Shown piece after piece: positions 1 to 8,230 of a DNA stretch of 33,291 bases. Every line of letters begins with the position of its first letter. Within the stretch, counting starts at the first letter, position 1. Position numbers and translations under genes: made by a program. Location: positions 1 to 33,291 of the forward strand of contig DUZJ01000036.1 of assembly GCA_013349615.1 (NCBI GenBank). The letters run 5' to 3'. The notes below the pieces were generated by a model. It did not search any database. It saw nothing but the letters and a program-made list of their open reading frames with translations, and was not told the DNA's origin. The DNA comes from Planctomycetota bacterium (GTDB taxonomy: Bacteria > Planctomycetota > Phycisphaerae > Sedimentisphaerales > Anaerobacaceae).

Positions 1-1347
1 CGCCTGCAAAACACAAATAAAGTTATGACAGGTGATGCCCGCACAGGACGTGTCCGGACGATTCTTACCGAATGTGACGAAGCGTGGATTGACGTCAGCA
101 ACAGCTTGAAATGGCTGGATGACGACAGATTCTTTACGTGGTTGAGCGAGCGTGACGGCTGGCGGCATTTATATCTGGTTTCACGGACCGGCAGGGAGAT
201 AAAACTTCTTACGCCGGGCCAATTCGACGTAATAAGCGTTCAAAGCATCGATGAAGAAGGAGGCTGGGTTTACTATATTGCTTCACCGGACAATCCGACA
301 CAACGCTATCTATTCCGGTCTCCACTTGACGGCAGCGGTAAGGTCGAGCAGGTGGGTCCTGCCGACCAGAAGGGAACACATAAATACCAGATGTCACCGG
401 ATTCAAAATGGGCCTTTCACACTTACTCGTCCTTCGATACACCACCTATAATTACACTGGTCAGTCTGCCGGAGCATAAGACCAAAAAGGTGCTGGCAGA
501 GAACGCGGAGCTGCGCTCGGAGTTGAGCAAACTTAAGAAAAAAGCAACGGAATTCTTCCGTATCGATATCGGCGACGGCGTGCTGCTGGACGCCTGGTGT
601 ATGAAGCCGCCTGATTTTAATCATAAAAAGCAATATCCATTATTCTTCTACGTGTATGGAGAACCAGCCGACCAAACTGTCCTGGACAAATGGGGAGGCG
701 AAAAGTACCTCTGGCACCTCATGCTCGCCCAGCAAGGGTATCTGGTAATGAGTGTGGACAACCGCGGCACTCCGGCTCCACGTTCTCGAGCGTGGCGGAA
801 ATGTATCTACCGCCGGATTGGTATTCTTGCCTCCGCCGACCAGGCCGCCGCGACGCGGGCCATCATTAAAAGCCGCTCCTATGTTGACCCGGCCGGAATA
901 GGTATTTGGGGCTGGAGCGGCGGCGGCTCTATGAGTCTTAACGCAATCTTCAGATATCCCGAATTGTATCACACAGCGATGGCAGTCGTGTTTATAAGTA
1001 ACCAGCGATTTTACGACACGATTTACCAGGAGCGATACATGGGCCTGCCGGATGATAATGAAGATGGTTACAAGAACGGTTCCCCCATAACGTTCGCACA
1101 TCAATTAAAGGGTAATCTGCTTCTTGTACACGGGACCGGTGACGATAACTGTCATTATCAGAGTTGCGAGGCGCTGGTCAATGAGCTGATTAAGCATAAC
1201 AAACATTTTACCATGATGTCGTATCCGAACCGCACCCACAGCATAAAAGAAGGCGAAAATACAAAGCGACACCTCTATGAGTTACTCACCAGATATTTGA
1301 AGGAAAACCTGCCTCCCGGCCCCAGGCGGCGAAGATATGTACATTAG
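1..1347 (+). CDS. S9 family peptidase, dipeptidyl-peptidase IV type (5' end outside window)
   Basis: A serine peptidase of the prolyl oligopeptidase clan that probably removes dipeptides (typically X-Pro) from peptide N-termini. The frame is open to the first base of the window, and the residues before the first ATG (position 25) fit the family's propeller, so the gene is cut by the window edge. Counting from that ATG, the end of the beta-propeller covers about residues 1-170 and the alpha/beta hydrolase domain follows. The catalytic triad is visible: nucleophile Ser298 in GWSGGG, Asp373 in HGTGDDN and His405 in NRTHS. The motif YQERYMGLP is typical of DPP IV-like enzymes. The DPP IV family contains secreted or periplasmic members; the signal sequence would lie outside the window. 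It is followed after 71 bases by the aldehyde oxidoreductase gene on the same strand. The family assignment is firm; the substrate is inferred. Confidence 0.93.
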   Translation, partial: RLQNTNKVMTGDARTGRVRTILTECDEAWIDVSNSLKWLDDDRFFTWLSERDGWRHLYLVSRTGREIKLLTPGQFDVISVQSIDEEGGWVYYIASPDNPTQRYLFRSPLDGSGKVEQVGPADQKGTHKYQMSPDSKWAFHTYSSFDTPPIITLVSLPEHKTKKVLAENAELRSELSKLKKKATEFFRIDIGDGVLLDAWCMKPPDFNHKKQYPLFFYVYGEPADQTVLDKWGGEKYLWHLMLAQQGYLVMSVDNRGTPAPRSRAWRKCIYRRIGILASADQAAATRAIIKSRSYVDPAGIGIWGWSGGGSMSLNAIFRYPELYHTAMAVVFISNQRFYDTIYQERYMGLPDDNEDGYKNGSPITFAHQLKGNLLLVHGTGDDNCHYQSCEALVNELIKHNKHFTMMSYPNRTHSIKEGENTKRHLYELLTRYLKENLPPGPRRRRYVH

Positions 1348-1418
1348 AATATAGTGATTCATCAGGTGCCTTGCCTTTGATACTTAAAAGCGAAGTCAGG
1401 AGATACGGAGCACATACA

Positions 1419-3296
1419 ATGAAAAACGGATATTGGCAAAAGATACTGAGAGTGGACTTGACCAACCACAAATCGACAGTGGGGCCGATAGCGGAAAAGG
1501 ACCTGAGGGATTTTATCGGTGGCGCCGGCCTGGGCGCTGAGATTTTGCGGAGAGAGCTGCCCGAGAAAATAGAACCTTATGGGCTCCAGAACCTTCTTGT
1601 CTTTGCGACAGGCCCATTCCAAGGGCCTGCGGTACCTGGTGGGGCAAAGTTCAGCATCGTTGGCATATCCCCCCTTACCGGGACATTCGCGGATACCGCG
1701 GCCGGGGCGTCATGGGGGCCGTCATTGAAGGACGCGGGATATGACGTGCTTATTCTGGAAGGAGTATCTGAAAATCCTGTCTACATTCAGATTGTGGATG
1801 ATGATGTCCATATCAAAGATGCCTCCGACCTGTGGGGCAGGGATACCTTTGAAACGATTGATGCAATTCACGAACAGACGCATGATAACAAACTCAGTAT
1901 TGCAGCTATCGGTCCCGCCGGTGAAAAGAAGGTTGCGATTGCGTGTATCGCCGTGGACAAACACAGTTTTGCCGGACGCTGCGGCCTCGGTGCAATCATG
2001 GGGGCGAAAAAAATCAAGGCCGTCGCCGTGCGAGGCACAAAGAAGGTGGAGGTGCATAATCCCAAGGCCACACGCCAGCTGACCAAAAAGTATCAAAAAC
2101 AAATTCACGAAGCGGTCGTGAAAAATGAGTTCAGGACACATGGAACGCCGGGTCTTTGTGAAACTGCGGAAGGTCTGGGCGATATGCCGATTAAATACTG
2201 GGAGCAGGACGTATGGCCCGAAGGTGCCAAAAAACTTGGTGCCCCGAATTACACCGAGGCATTAAACGCCAGGCCTCTGCCTTGCAAATACTGCCCGATT
2301 GGATGTCATCGCAAGATTACGATTACCGAGCCTGAAGAATACAGGTATGAAGGGATAGGGCCGGAGTATGAAACGCTCGGATTGATGGGTACAAATCTGC
2401 TGATTGATGACCCAAAGGTTGTTGCTATCGGCAACGATATTGCCAACCGGCTGGGGCTCGACACGATAAGTACCGGAGCTATGATAGGCTTTGCTATGGA
2501 GTGCTTTGAAAAGGGATGGATTACAACTAATGATACCGGCGGCTCGGAGTTGAAGTGGGGTGACCCAAAAGCATTCCTTACTCTGGTTGAGCAGATTGGA
2601 CGCAGGGAAGGTTTCGGTGCGGTCTTTGCCGAAGGGACATTAGAGGCGGCCAGGAATATCCATCCGGACTCCGTGGCGGAGGTCGTGCATTGCAAAGGTC
2701 TGGATTTGCCTGCGCACGACCCACGGGCCTGTATTTCGCTGGCGCCTACCTACGCTACCGGAACACGGGGTGCCTGTCATTTCCGTGGTCCTTCTGAGGA
2801 CGTCGAAATGGGTGGCTTTTTCATCCCTGAGGTCGACATAAAAGAGGGAACGGTTAAGTTTTTTGAAAGAGAGAACCAGAGTAAGGTTGCCGTAAAATGC
2901 CAGGACCTTGGAGTGTTGGCCAATTCGCTGGTGCTTTGCATGTTTATGATAGACGGCGGTGACTGGTCTATGACCGATGTTGCCGAGATGTTTAACGCAA
3001 TTACCGGATGGGATTATTCTGTCGATGACTTGATGCTTGCCGGCCGGCGTGGTTTCACGGTGCAGAGGCTTAACAATATTCGGGATGGTTTCAATAAGGC
3101 CACGGACATCCTTCCTAAAAAAATGTTCCAGGTGGCCAGGGAAGGCTTCCGTGCCGGCAGGAAGATTCCCTTTGGAGACTTGATGGAAGACTACTATGAC
3201 TTGCGTGGCTGGGATGAAAATGGGGCGCCGACAAAGGAAACGATGAAACGGCTGAATTTGGCGCTAAAAAACACCGGTAATACCAAGTCAAGTTAA
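1419..3296 (+). CDS. aor: Tungsten-dependent aldehyde:ferredoxin oxidoreductase
   Basis: Oxidises aldehydes to carboxylic acids with ferredoxin as electron acceptor, using a tungstopterin cofactor and one [4Fe-4S] cluster; cytoplasmic. The 625-residue length is close to known AOR enzymes of about 600 residues. The N-terminus (GYWQKILRVDLT, then FIGGAGLGA) is the family's cofactor-binding domain. Cluster ligands are visible as C289, C292 and C296 in CKYCPIGC, with the fourth Cys at about 507 in LVLCMF. I chose the ATG at 1419 over an upstream TTG because homology begins here and a CGGAG sequence lies eight bases before it. The last five residues and the stop codon fall inside the left arm of an inverted-repeat element. 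It points to anaerobic metabolism, perhaps oxidation of aldehydes from amino-acid or sugar breakdown. Confidence 0.95.
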   Translation: MKNGYWQKILRVDLTNHKSTVGPIAEKDLRDFIGGAGLGAEILRRELPEKIEPYGLQNLLVFATGPFQGPAVPGGAKFSIVGISPLTGTFADTAAGASWGPSLKDAGYDVLILEGVSENPVYIQIVDDDVHIKDASDLWGRDTFETIDAIHEQTHDNKLSIAAIGPAGEKKVAIACIAVDKHSFAGRCGLGAIMGAKKIKAVAVRGTKKVEVHNPKATRQLTKKYQKQIHEAVVKNEFRTHGTPGLCETAEGLGDMPIKYWEQDVWPEGAKKLGAPNYTEALNARPLPCKYCPIGCHRKITITEPEEYRYEGIGPEYETLGLMGTNLLIDDPKVVAIGNDIANRLGLDTISTGAMIGFAMECFEKGWITTNDTGGSELKWGDPKAFLTLVEQIGRREGFGAVFAEGTLEAARNIHPDSVAEVVHCKGLDLPAHDPRACISLAPTYATGTRGACHFRGPSEDVEMGGFFIPEVDIKEGTVKFFERENQSKVAVKCQDLGVLANSLVLCMFMIDGGDWSMTDVAEMFNAITGWDYSVDDLMLAGRRGFTVQRLNNIRDGFNKATDILPKKMFQVAREGFRAGRKIPFGDLMEDYYDLRGWDENGAPTKETMKRLNLALKNTGNTKSS

Positions 3297-3437
3297 TTAT
3301 TGCACCCCATTGTCATTCCCGCGAAGCTCGCCCCTACCTGATGGGGGGGCGGGAATCCAGTTTGTCGAAACATGCAGTGAGAATAATACCCTAACTGCCA
3401 TTACACTAAGCGCACTTACTAAGTTGACTTGGTATTA
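3278..3437. mobile_element. 160-bp element with 17-bp terminal inverted repeats (MITE-like)
   Basis: Positions 3278-3294 (TAATACCAAGTCAAGTT) and 3421-3437 (AAGTTGACTTGGTATTA) are inverted repeats matching at 16 of 17 bases, with weaker similarity for about ten more bases inward. Both ends begin with TA. The inside has no coding capacity but holds a second hairpin at 3315-3356. The left arm encodes the last five residues and stop of the aldehyde oxidoreductase. No clear target duplication was seen. Mobility is inferred. Confidence 0.55.
3315..3356. repeat. Hairpin with ATTCCCGC/GCGGGAAT arms, between convergent genes
   Basis: ATTCCCGC at 3315-3322 pairs perfectly with GCGGGAAT at 3349-3356, and the inner C-rich and G-rich runs extend the fold. 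It sits between the convergent oxidoreductase and aldolase genes, so it could end transcription from both sides, although no T-run follows. Its right flank (CCAGTTTG) recurs after a related hairpin at 10765-10785, which suggests a dispersed repeat family. Confidence 0.5.
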
Positions 3438-3491
3438 GGCGCGGGGCGGCACAGAGCCAAAATCCCCTTTGTCAAGCAAGCCGGAAAGGAT

Positions 3492-4382
3492 TCAATTTGG
3501 AAGTGTTGCTAATATTTCTTTAAGTTGTTGTTTATGTTCGTCGGTGGGTGGCAATAAGGGTTTTCTGGGAACACCAAAAGCTCTGCCAAGAATCTCCAGG
3601 CCCGCTTTAGTCAACTGGACATATTGCCCGGTCGTTTCAAACAGTGTGAACAGTGGCAGCAATCTGAAATATAATTCCTTGGCTTTTTCAAAATCTTTCT
3701 TGACCGCGCCAAGTTCGTATAGTTCAACGCATAATCGGGGAATCATATTTGCCGGTGGTGCGACCCAGCCAACCGCTCCCATGATGAACATTTCCAGTGA
3801 CAGATTATCGCAGCCGCAGAAAATCCTCATCTTATCACCGCAGAGCCTTTGTATCGCAGCCGCACGGGTCATATCACCCGAACTTTCCTTGACATGTGAA
3901 ATTCTTTCAAACTCAGCTAAGCGGGCAATCAGTTCCGGCTGCATATCCACTCCCGATGTGCCCGGATTATTATATATGATAATTTCGATGTCGCTGTTTT
4001 CTGCAATGGTTTTGTAATGGCCGAATATTTCCTCGTCGTTTGGATGACAGTAATAAGGCGCCACTATCATCACGCCGTCGGCACCGCCGTTTGCAGCGTG
4101 CCGGGTGTACATGACCGTCTCTTTGGTGGAAACCGACGCCGTACCGACAACCACCGGCGCCTTGCCGGCTACTTCGTCAATAACAATTTCAGCTATCGTT
4201 TTGCGTTCCGCTTCAGACAAGGCGGCAAACTCACCCGTGCTGCCGTTAGGAATGAGACCGTGGATCTTTCCTTTATCGACAAGAAACCTAACATGCTTTC
4301 TCAAGGCTGTCTCGTCTATCCTTTCGTCCCTGGTGAAGGGCGTGCAAAGAACGGCATAAACACCTTCAAATTTCTTGCTCAT
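3492..4382 (-). CDS. DapA/N-acetylneuraminate lyase family aldolase
   Basis: A class I, Schiff-base-forming aldolase or lyase of about 296 residues, the usual family length. The (beta/alpha)8 hallmarks are present: GSTGEF at residues 47-52, Tyr137 in IIIYNNPG and the Schiff-base Lys165 in HVKESSGD. True dihydrodipicolinate synthases carry an Arg five residues after this Tyr (YNVPSRT); here the segment reads YNNPGTS, so the aspartate-semialdehyde carboxylate clamp is missing. I therefore do not call it dapA; a catabolic member acting on a 2-oxo acid (sugar acid, sialic acid or hydroxyproline-derived) is more likely. It starts only ten bases after the cytochrome gene ends and probably shares its transcript. 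No strong ribosome binding site is seen. Confidence 0.9.
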   Translation of the reverse strand: MSKKFEGVYAVLCTPFTRDERIDETALRKHVRFLVDKGKIHGLIPNGSTGEFAALSEAERKTIAEIVIDEVAGKAPVVVGTASVSTKETVMYTRHAANGGADGVMIVAPYYCHPNDEEIFGHYKTIAENSDIEIIIYNNPGTSGVDMQPELIARLAEFERISHVKESSGDMTRAAAIQRLCGDKMRIFCGCDNLSLEMFIMGAVGWVAPPANMIPRLCVELYELGAVKKDFEKAKELYFRLLPLFTLFETTGQYVQLTKAGLEILGRAFGVPRKPLLPPTDEHKQQLKEILATLPN

Positions 4383-4392
4383 ATAGCCGGGC

Positions 4393-4920
4393 CTACTTCC
4401 ACTTGCATTTACGTTTTGCCAGACGGTGGTTGCCGTGGCAATCGGTGCAATATTTCTTCTCGCCGGTGTCGGCGAATAGTGGTTTGTGCTGCTCGGCGTC
4501 CATCTTGTCCCTTGGGTGACAGCCCATGCAAAACGAATTTATCTTTGGCCGAGGATACATAATATCGGGCGCTGTACCGTTCTCGCCCCACGCCCAGGAT
4601 TCGTCGGCAATGTGGGCATCACAATCACCGTGGCAGTGCGAGCAGCTAATATCCGCCCGTGCATGGATAACGGTAAGCTCCTCTGTCATGTAGCTCATAT
4701 GGCAAACGAAGCAGCGACTGTTATCGGCTACGAGCCCGGTCGGCGGGACAAACTCCTCTTCCTCATCAAGCAGCAGCAGGGGCTCATCACCCGTTATGGG
4801 TTCGGCGCTGGTCTTGGTTTCTGTATTTGTATCCGGCTTTTGTTTAGCCTCCATTCGCTCACAGCCTGTTCCGAAAACGGCGATTGCCGCCAGAACAAGC
4901 ATCAAGAAACAGTATTTCAT
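4393..4920 (-). CDS. Tetraheme c-type cytochrome lipoprotein
   Basis: A 175-residue periplasmic electron carrier. The N-terminus is a lipoprotein signal with a hydrophobic core and the lipobox FGTGC (Cys20), followed by an acidic linker. Four CxxCH heme-attachment sites are at residues 70-74, 93-97, 131-135 and 158-162; extra His residues could serve as distal ligands. An upstream in-frame ATG exists, but the extra 35 residues are polar, Pro/Arg-containing and encoded by a hairpin repeat, so I start at the ATG that begins the signal peptide. The spacing of motifs recalls small NapC/NrfH-like or Shewanella-type multiheme proteins, but I cannot name a subfamily. It lies between the aldo/keto reductase-like gene and the aldolase gene on the same strand. 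Confidence 0.88.
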   Translation of the reverse strand: MKYCFLMLVLAAIAVFGTGCERMEAKQKPDTNTETKTSAEPITGDEPLLLLDEEEEFVPPTGLVADNSRCFVCHMSYMTEELTVIHARADISCSHCHGDCDAHIADESWAWGENGTAPDIMYPRPKINSFCMGCHPRDKMDAEQHKPLFADTGEKKYCTDCHGNHRLAKRKCKWK

Positions 4921-4933
4921 ACTTTCTGCCCTG

Positions 4934-5003
4934 GCCCACCCAGCGGTATGGCGGGCGGTATTAATTAAATGGCGAGGCAGGCCCGCCCAGCGGTATGGCG
5001 GGC
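4934..5003. repeat. Two copies of a GCCCGCC-CAGCGGTAT-GGCGGGC hairpin repeat
   Basis: The copies are 4934-4956 and 4981-5003. The second has perfect seven-base arms around the loop CAGCGGTAT; the first has one arm mismatch (GCCCACC). They are 24 bases apart, in the 136-bp gap between the aldo/keto reductase-like gene and the cytochrome gene. This is the form of REP-like dispersed palindromes. Confidence 0.75.
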
Positions 5004-5056
5004 AGGCACTGCTGTTCACTCTCAACGCGAATACTTAATTGGCTGGACGTTATCGA

Positions 5057-6073
5057 TTAGACGTATTCCCAGTCCTTAAGCCACTGATAGTGTCGTGGTA
5101 ATTTAGCCCACGTTTCATTGGCGGCATTTTCCAGCTCCGCCCTTTCTTTCAAGTCGAGTTTGCGGCGTTCCGTCACCGCCTTGACCACGTTATCGACCTG
5201 CTGAATGCTGTTCAGACCGGGGATAGGTATCACCGTGTTGCTTTGCAAAATATACCTGATGGCCAGACGCGCACGGCGGTCGTTCTCTACGCGCGTGCCG
5301 GTGAACAGCGAGGCAGCCGCGAATGGCTTAATCCCGAAAGAGCCTACGTCACATTTCTTCAGAGCGGGGAACAAACTGTCTGTCTGGGCCCTCTTACTCA
5401 TCGTGGTGAAGGGAAAGCAGACAACCTCAATTTGAGGAAAGTATTCAACCATAAACTTTATCCAGCGCCGGTCGTGTGACGAAAATCCGACAAAACGGGC
5501 TTTGCCCTGTTTTTTGGCTTTCTCAAGGGCCTCAACCATCTCGCAGGATGTATTGAATGTGTGTCTGCCGCCCGGCTCGTAACAGGTGACACGCCACAAG
5601 TCGGTGTATTCCTCTTTCGAGTCTTTCAGCACTACGTCCAGGCTTTCCAGCGGCTTCTTGGCCGTCCGGTAATCCGGATTGCGCGTCTCTCGGCCGCAGT
5701 ACGACAGGGACAGGTACATTTTGTCACGCCGACCCTTCAGGGCCTTGGCATCTCTTATCACCTCGCCACGGGTGCACGCATCGATATAGTTGATACCTGC
5801 GTCAATGCACCGGCTGACTATTTCGGTCCGTTGTTCCACGTTGCTCCTGGAGTGCCCACCTAAACAGGCAACCGAGACCATAGCGTTCGTCTTGCCCTGC
5901 CGACGGTACTCCATATTCGGATTGTAACTAAGAATCTTGGACGTATCGATTGTCGTACGACTGGCGGCCTGTGTGCTTTGGCCGGCCATTGCGCCCAGGC
6001 CCACAGCAACACTCGCTGCAACTGCTGCACCATCACGCATAAACTGCCGCCGGGTCACTTCTTTATTACCCAT
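5057..6073 (-). CDS. Tat-exported aldo/keto reductase-fold protein with degenerate active site
   Basis: About 338 residues with a twin-arginine signal (TRRQFM, then an Ala/Gly-rich hydrophobic stretch), so the folded protein is exported, possibly with cofactor. The body reads as an aldo/keto reductase TIM barrel: EYRRQGKTNAMVS, INYIDA, a DLWRVT strand and a C-terminal VIPIPGLNSIQQV segment. By eye, only the Asp of the Asp-Tyr-Lys-His tetrad is kept (near residue 98); the Tyr position is Gly, the Lys position is in SLSY and the His position is Thr (DLWRVT). It may have lost reductase activity or act differently. Two ATGs are adjacent; the second, at 6073, lies seven bases after AAAGGAG and is preferred. 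It is third from last in a minus-strand run of four genes. Confidence 0.87.
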   Translation of the reverse strand: MGNKEVTRRQFMRDGAAVAASVAVGLGAMAGQSTQAASRTTIDTSKILSYNPNMEYRRQGKTNAMVSVACLGGHSRSNVEQRTEIVSRCIDAGINYIDACTRGEVIRDAKALKGRRDKMYLSLSYCGRETRNPDYRTAKKPLESLDVVLKDSKEEYTDLWRVTCYEPGGRHTFNTSCEMVEALEKAKKQGKARFVGFSSHDRRWIKFMVEYFPQIEVVCFPFTTMSKRAQTDSLFPALKKCDVGSFGIKPFAAASLFTGTRVENDRRARLAIRYILQSNTVIPIPGLNSIQQVDNVVKAVTERRKLDLKERAELENAANETWAKLPRHYQWLKDWEYV

Positions 6074-6172
6074 CATTCATCTCCTTTCGTTATCGTTCAG
6101 GCCTTGGCCAGGCAAGCGACCAGGGTGGTTCACCAATAGGTCAGGCCTGTATCTTTGTCTATATCTTCGGCA

Positions 6173-7645
6173 TTACCGTGAAGATTTGGTTAATGGACGA
6201 TTACTCTTCAACAAAAAAATGGCCTTTACTTCGTCCTCCGAAAGTGGACGGTCGTAGATACGAACGTCATCGATGAGGCCCTTGAATCGCCGGCCTATCG
6301 TGACGTCGAGTTCGGCACCGGTCTCAATCGGCCAGAGGTCCAAAAGGCCGATGTCGTGGATTTCCGCTAACCTACCGTCCTTATAAAGCCTGACATCATC
6401 ATGCAGATTCGGAAGCTCGGCCTCTACTACAACCACCGCCACATGATGCCACTGGTCGTCATGGATAGCATCATTAATGTAATAGTATCCGCCATTGGGC
6501 GTCACACCTAAACGGCCCCTTATGAAGCAGTATCTCCACATTTTACCGAAATCCTCTGCGCCCCAGGATATAACTTCCCCTCTGGATGAGGTTGTCTTAA
6601 GCCAGGCCGTAACCGTTCGAGGTCGTGTGCCGGTGATGCCTTTATATCCGGCTATTTCTATGATATTATCTGCACCGTCCAGCTTCAGGGCCTTGCCTAT
6701 CCGACCGGCGACTGAACCTTTATCAAATGACGAGCCGCCCTTGAGTGTACCCTTACGCCCATGCTTAGAGGAATCTGCCGCGGTTTTGCCGGAAACCTCA
6801 TCGAATTTCCACCAGCCGGCAAGGTGAGGGTCCGTGTCAAGGGTAATCGGCTTATCCTTCTGTGGAGCGGGCTTTGTCACTTTTATCTTATCTCCACCGG
6901 TAAGCTTCCTCAGCTCAACCACCTGCTCAGCAGTCAGCGCTGCACCAAATATAGCAACATCGTCGATTCGGCCCACAAAATTGCCGCTGCTATGTACGCT
7001 TTCGGAAAAACCGACCCTGACTGTGTCACCATCGTTATCTGCCCCCCCCGAAAAGCCCACGACTTCGGTGCCGAGAGCCCCATCTACGTACACGCAGCCG
7101 TCCTCTTCGTCAGCGTCCCAGGTCAGGGCTATATGGTGCCACTGGCCATCATCAACACGAACGCTCCCCCGGACCCACTCGCAACTGTGACCTACGTATT
7201 CGACTGTCCCATCGTTATCCCCCTCCGATATATCTGAATCGGCAACGTAAAGCTCTTTTTCTTTTTCTTCCCACTCACCGTTGCCGTTGGATTTGGATAA
7301 GATGGACGCTCCGTTATTGGCGGTTTTAATCCAGACGGCAATTGTAAAATCCGAGTCGCCCAGTTCTGCGACACCGGAGGGGATATCCAGGTAGCCGTCG
7401 CCGTCCAACTTCAGGCACTTACCGCGCTGCGGGTCGGTCACAAGGGCCGTAGGGGCGGTTCGCGAACCGCCCGTACTATCTTTCAAAACTCCGTTGTTGC
7501 CGCCACTGCCTGAGTCGGCGGTGTTCCCCTCAAATCTCCAAAAACCCACCGGTCTTGGAAGCTCCGCCCGGCAGGCTGTACTCAAAGCCAGGCACAATAC
7601 TGGTACCAAAACAAAAAGAATTGGAAAATTCACTCTCCTGCACAT
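6173..7645 (-). CDS. Secreted protein with two LamG/concanavalin-like domains
   Basis: A 490-residue exported protein. It begins with a signal peptide whose hydrophobic core runs about residues 6-24 and ends near CRAELP; the LSTAC could be a lipobox. Two LamG/ConA-like jelly-roll domains follow, about residues 32-245 and 275-480. Both show the repeated family pattern: VGFWRFEGN or AGWWKFDE at the start, LKLDG, a WHH segment (DDGQWHHIALTW, DDQWHHVAVVVV) and the end motif IDDVAIF or IDDVRIYDRPLS. Such domains bind carbohydrates or sit in adhesins and hydrolases; no catalytic domain is visible. The ATG at 7645 is seven bases after AGGAG. An upstream ATG would read through repeat sequence. It heads the minus-strand run down to the aldolase gene. 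Confidence 0.9.
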   Translation of the reverse strand: MCRRVNFPILFVLVPVLCLALSTACRAELPRPVGFWRFEGNTADSGSGGNNGVLKDSTGGSRTAPTALVTDPQRGKCLKLDGDGYLDIPSGVAELGDSDFTIAVWIKTANNGASILSKSNGNGEWEEKEKELYVADSDISEGDNDGTVEYVGHSCEWVRGSVRVDDGQWHHIALTWDADEEDGCVYVDGALGTEVVGFSGGADNDGDTVRVGFSESVHSSGNFVGRIDDVAIFGAALTAEQVVELRKLTGGDKIKVTKPAPQKDKPITLDTDPHLAGWWKFDEVSGKTAADSSKHGRKGTLKGGSSFDKGSVAGRIGKALKLDGADNIIEIAGYKGITGTRPRTVTAWLKTTSSRGEVISWGAEDFGKMWRYCFIRGRLGVTPNGGYYYINDAIHDDQWHHVAVVVVEAELPNLHDDVRLYKDGRLAEIHDIGLLDLWPIETGAELDVTIGRRFKGLIDDVRIYDRPLSEDEVKAIFLLKSNRPLTKSSR

Positions 7646-7680
7646 GACTTTTCTCCTAAACTTATATTTCTTATTTAGCG

Positions 7681-7802
7681 TGGCACGGCCACCCTGACCG
7701 TGTTTCCATGGGCTCCAAGCCAATGCCACAGGCTGCGCTGCTAAGATTCAAGTGGCACGGCCATCCTAACCGTGTTGTCATGGGCTCAAAGCCAATGCCA
7801 CA
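7681..7802. repeat. Direct repeat of a 50-bp palindromic unit
   Basis: Two near-identical units at 7681-7730 and 7753-7802 share TGGCACGGCCA, CCGTGTT, CATGGGCTC and AAGCCAATGCCACA. Within each unit CACGG pairs with CCGTG and the outer TGGCA pairs with TGCCA, so each can fold into an imperfect hairpin. They lie just upstream of the LamG gene, so they could also fall in its promoter region. Confidence 0.75.
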
Positions 7803-8230
7803 TATACCATATATGCCTCACAATTTCAAATGTTTTTTTGCCTCAAGTCAAAAACCGCGACGTCTTTTGTCGCTTCCTTATCGGTTAGCCCCCAGCTCCG
7901 CTGGGGGTCAAAAACTCAAGATTTGTGTTTCTCGACGTATGTAATTCTTTCTTTTAGTGCCTTCTGGTCAAAGCAGAACCTTTTATCATATCCCCTTTTC
8001 CCTTTTCCCTTATCCCTTTTCCCTTCTAAATTCTCCCTTCACTTCGATATTCGACATTCCTTGCTCGATATTGGATATTCATCGCTGTCATTCTGAGCGC
8101 AGCGAAGAATCTCATATTTAACCTGCGATTTTGCTGCAAGTTTATTTGCTGTTGGCTTATTGAGAATTTATCGAAATTATCTGTTGAATTAGGGCAGGCA
8201 ATAGTAAAATTATATGTACAAGCTCGACCG
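7803..8230. other. Intergenic stretch with repeats, no credible gene
   Basis: It holds a strong hairpin at 7889-7907 (CCCCCAGC-TCC-GCTGGGGG), a pyrimidine-rich run around 7989-8035 built of CCCTTTT units, paired ATATTCGACATTCC and ATATTGGATATTC segments at 8047-8080, and a CTGAGCGCAGCGAAG repeat at 8088-8112. Open frames here give low-complexity Ser/Leu/Phe-rich translations without start signals, so I call no gene. Confidence 0.7.

Noticed and set aside
4921-5025. Longer N-terminus for the tetraheme cytochrome (upstream ATG at 5025)
   Set aside because: It would put 35 polar residues encoded by hairpin repeats in front of a clear lipoprotein signal peptide.
7708-8096. Open frames in the repeat stretch upstream of the LamG gene
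   Set aside because: They translate repeats and pyrimidine runs into Ser/Leu/Phe-rich text and lack start signals.
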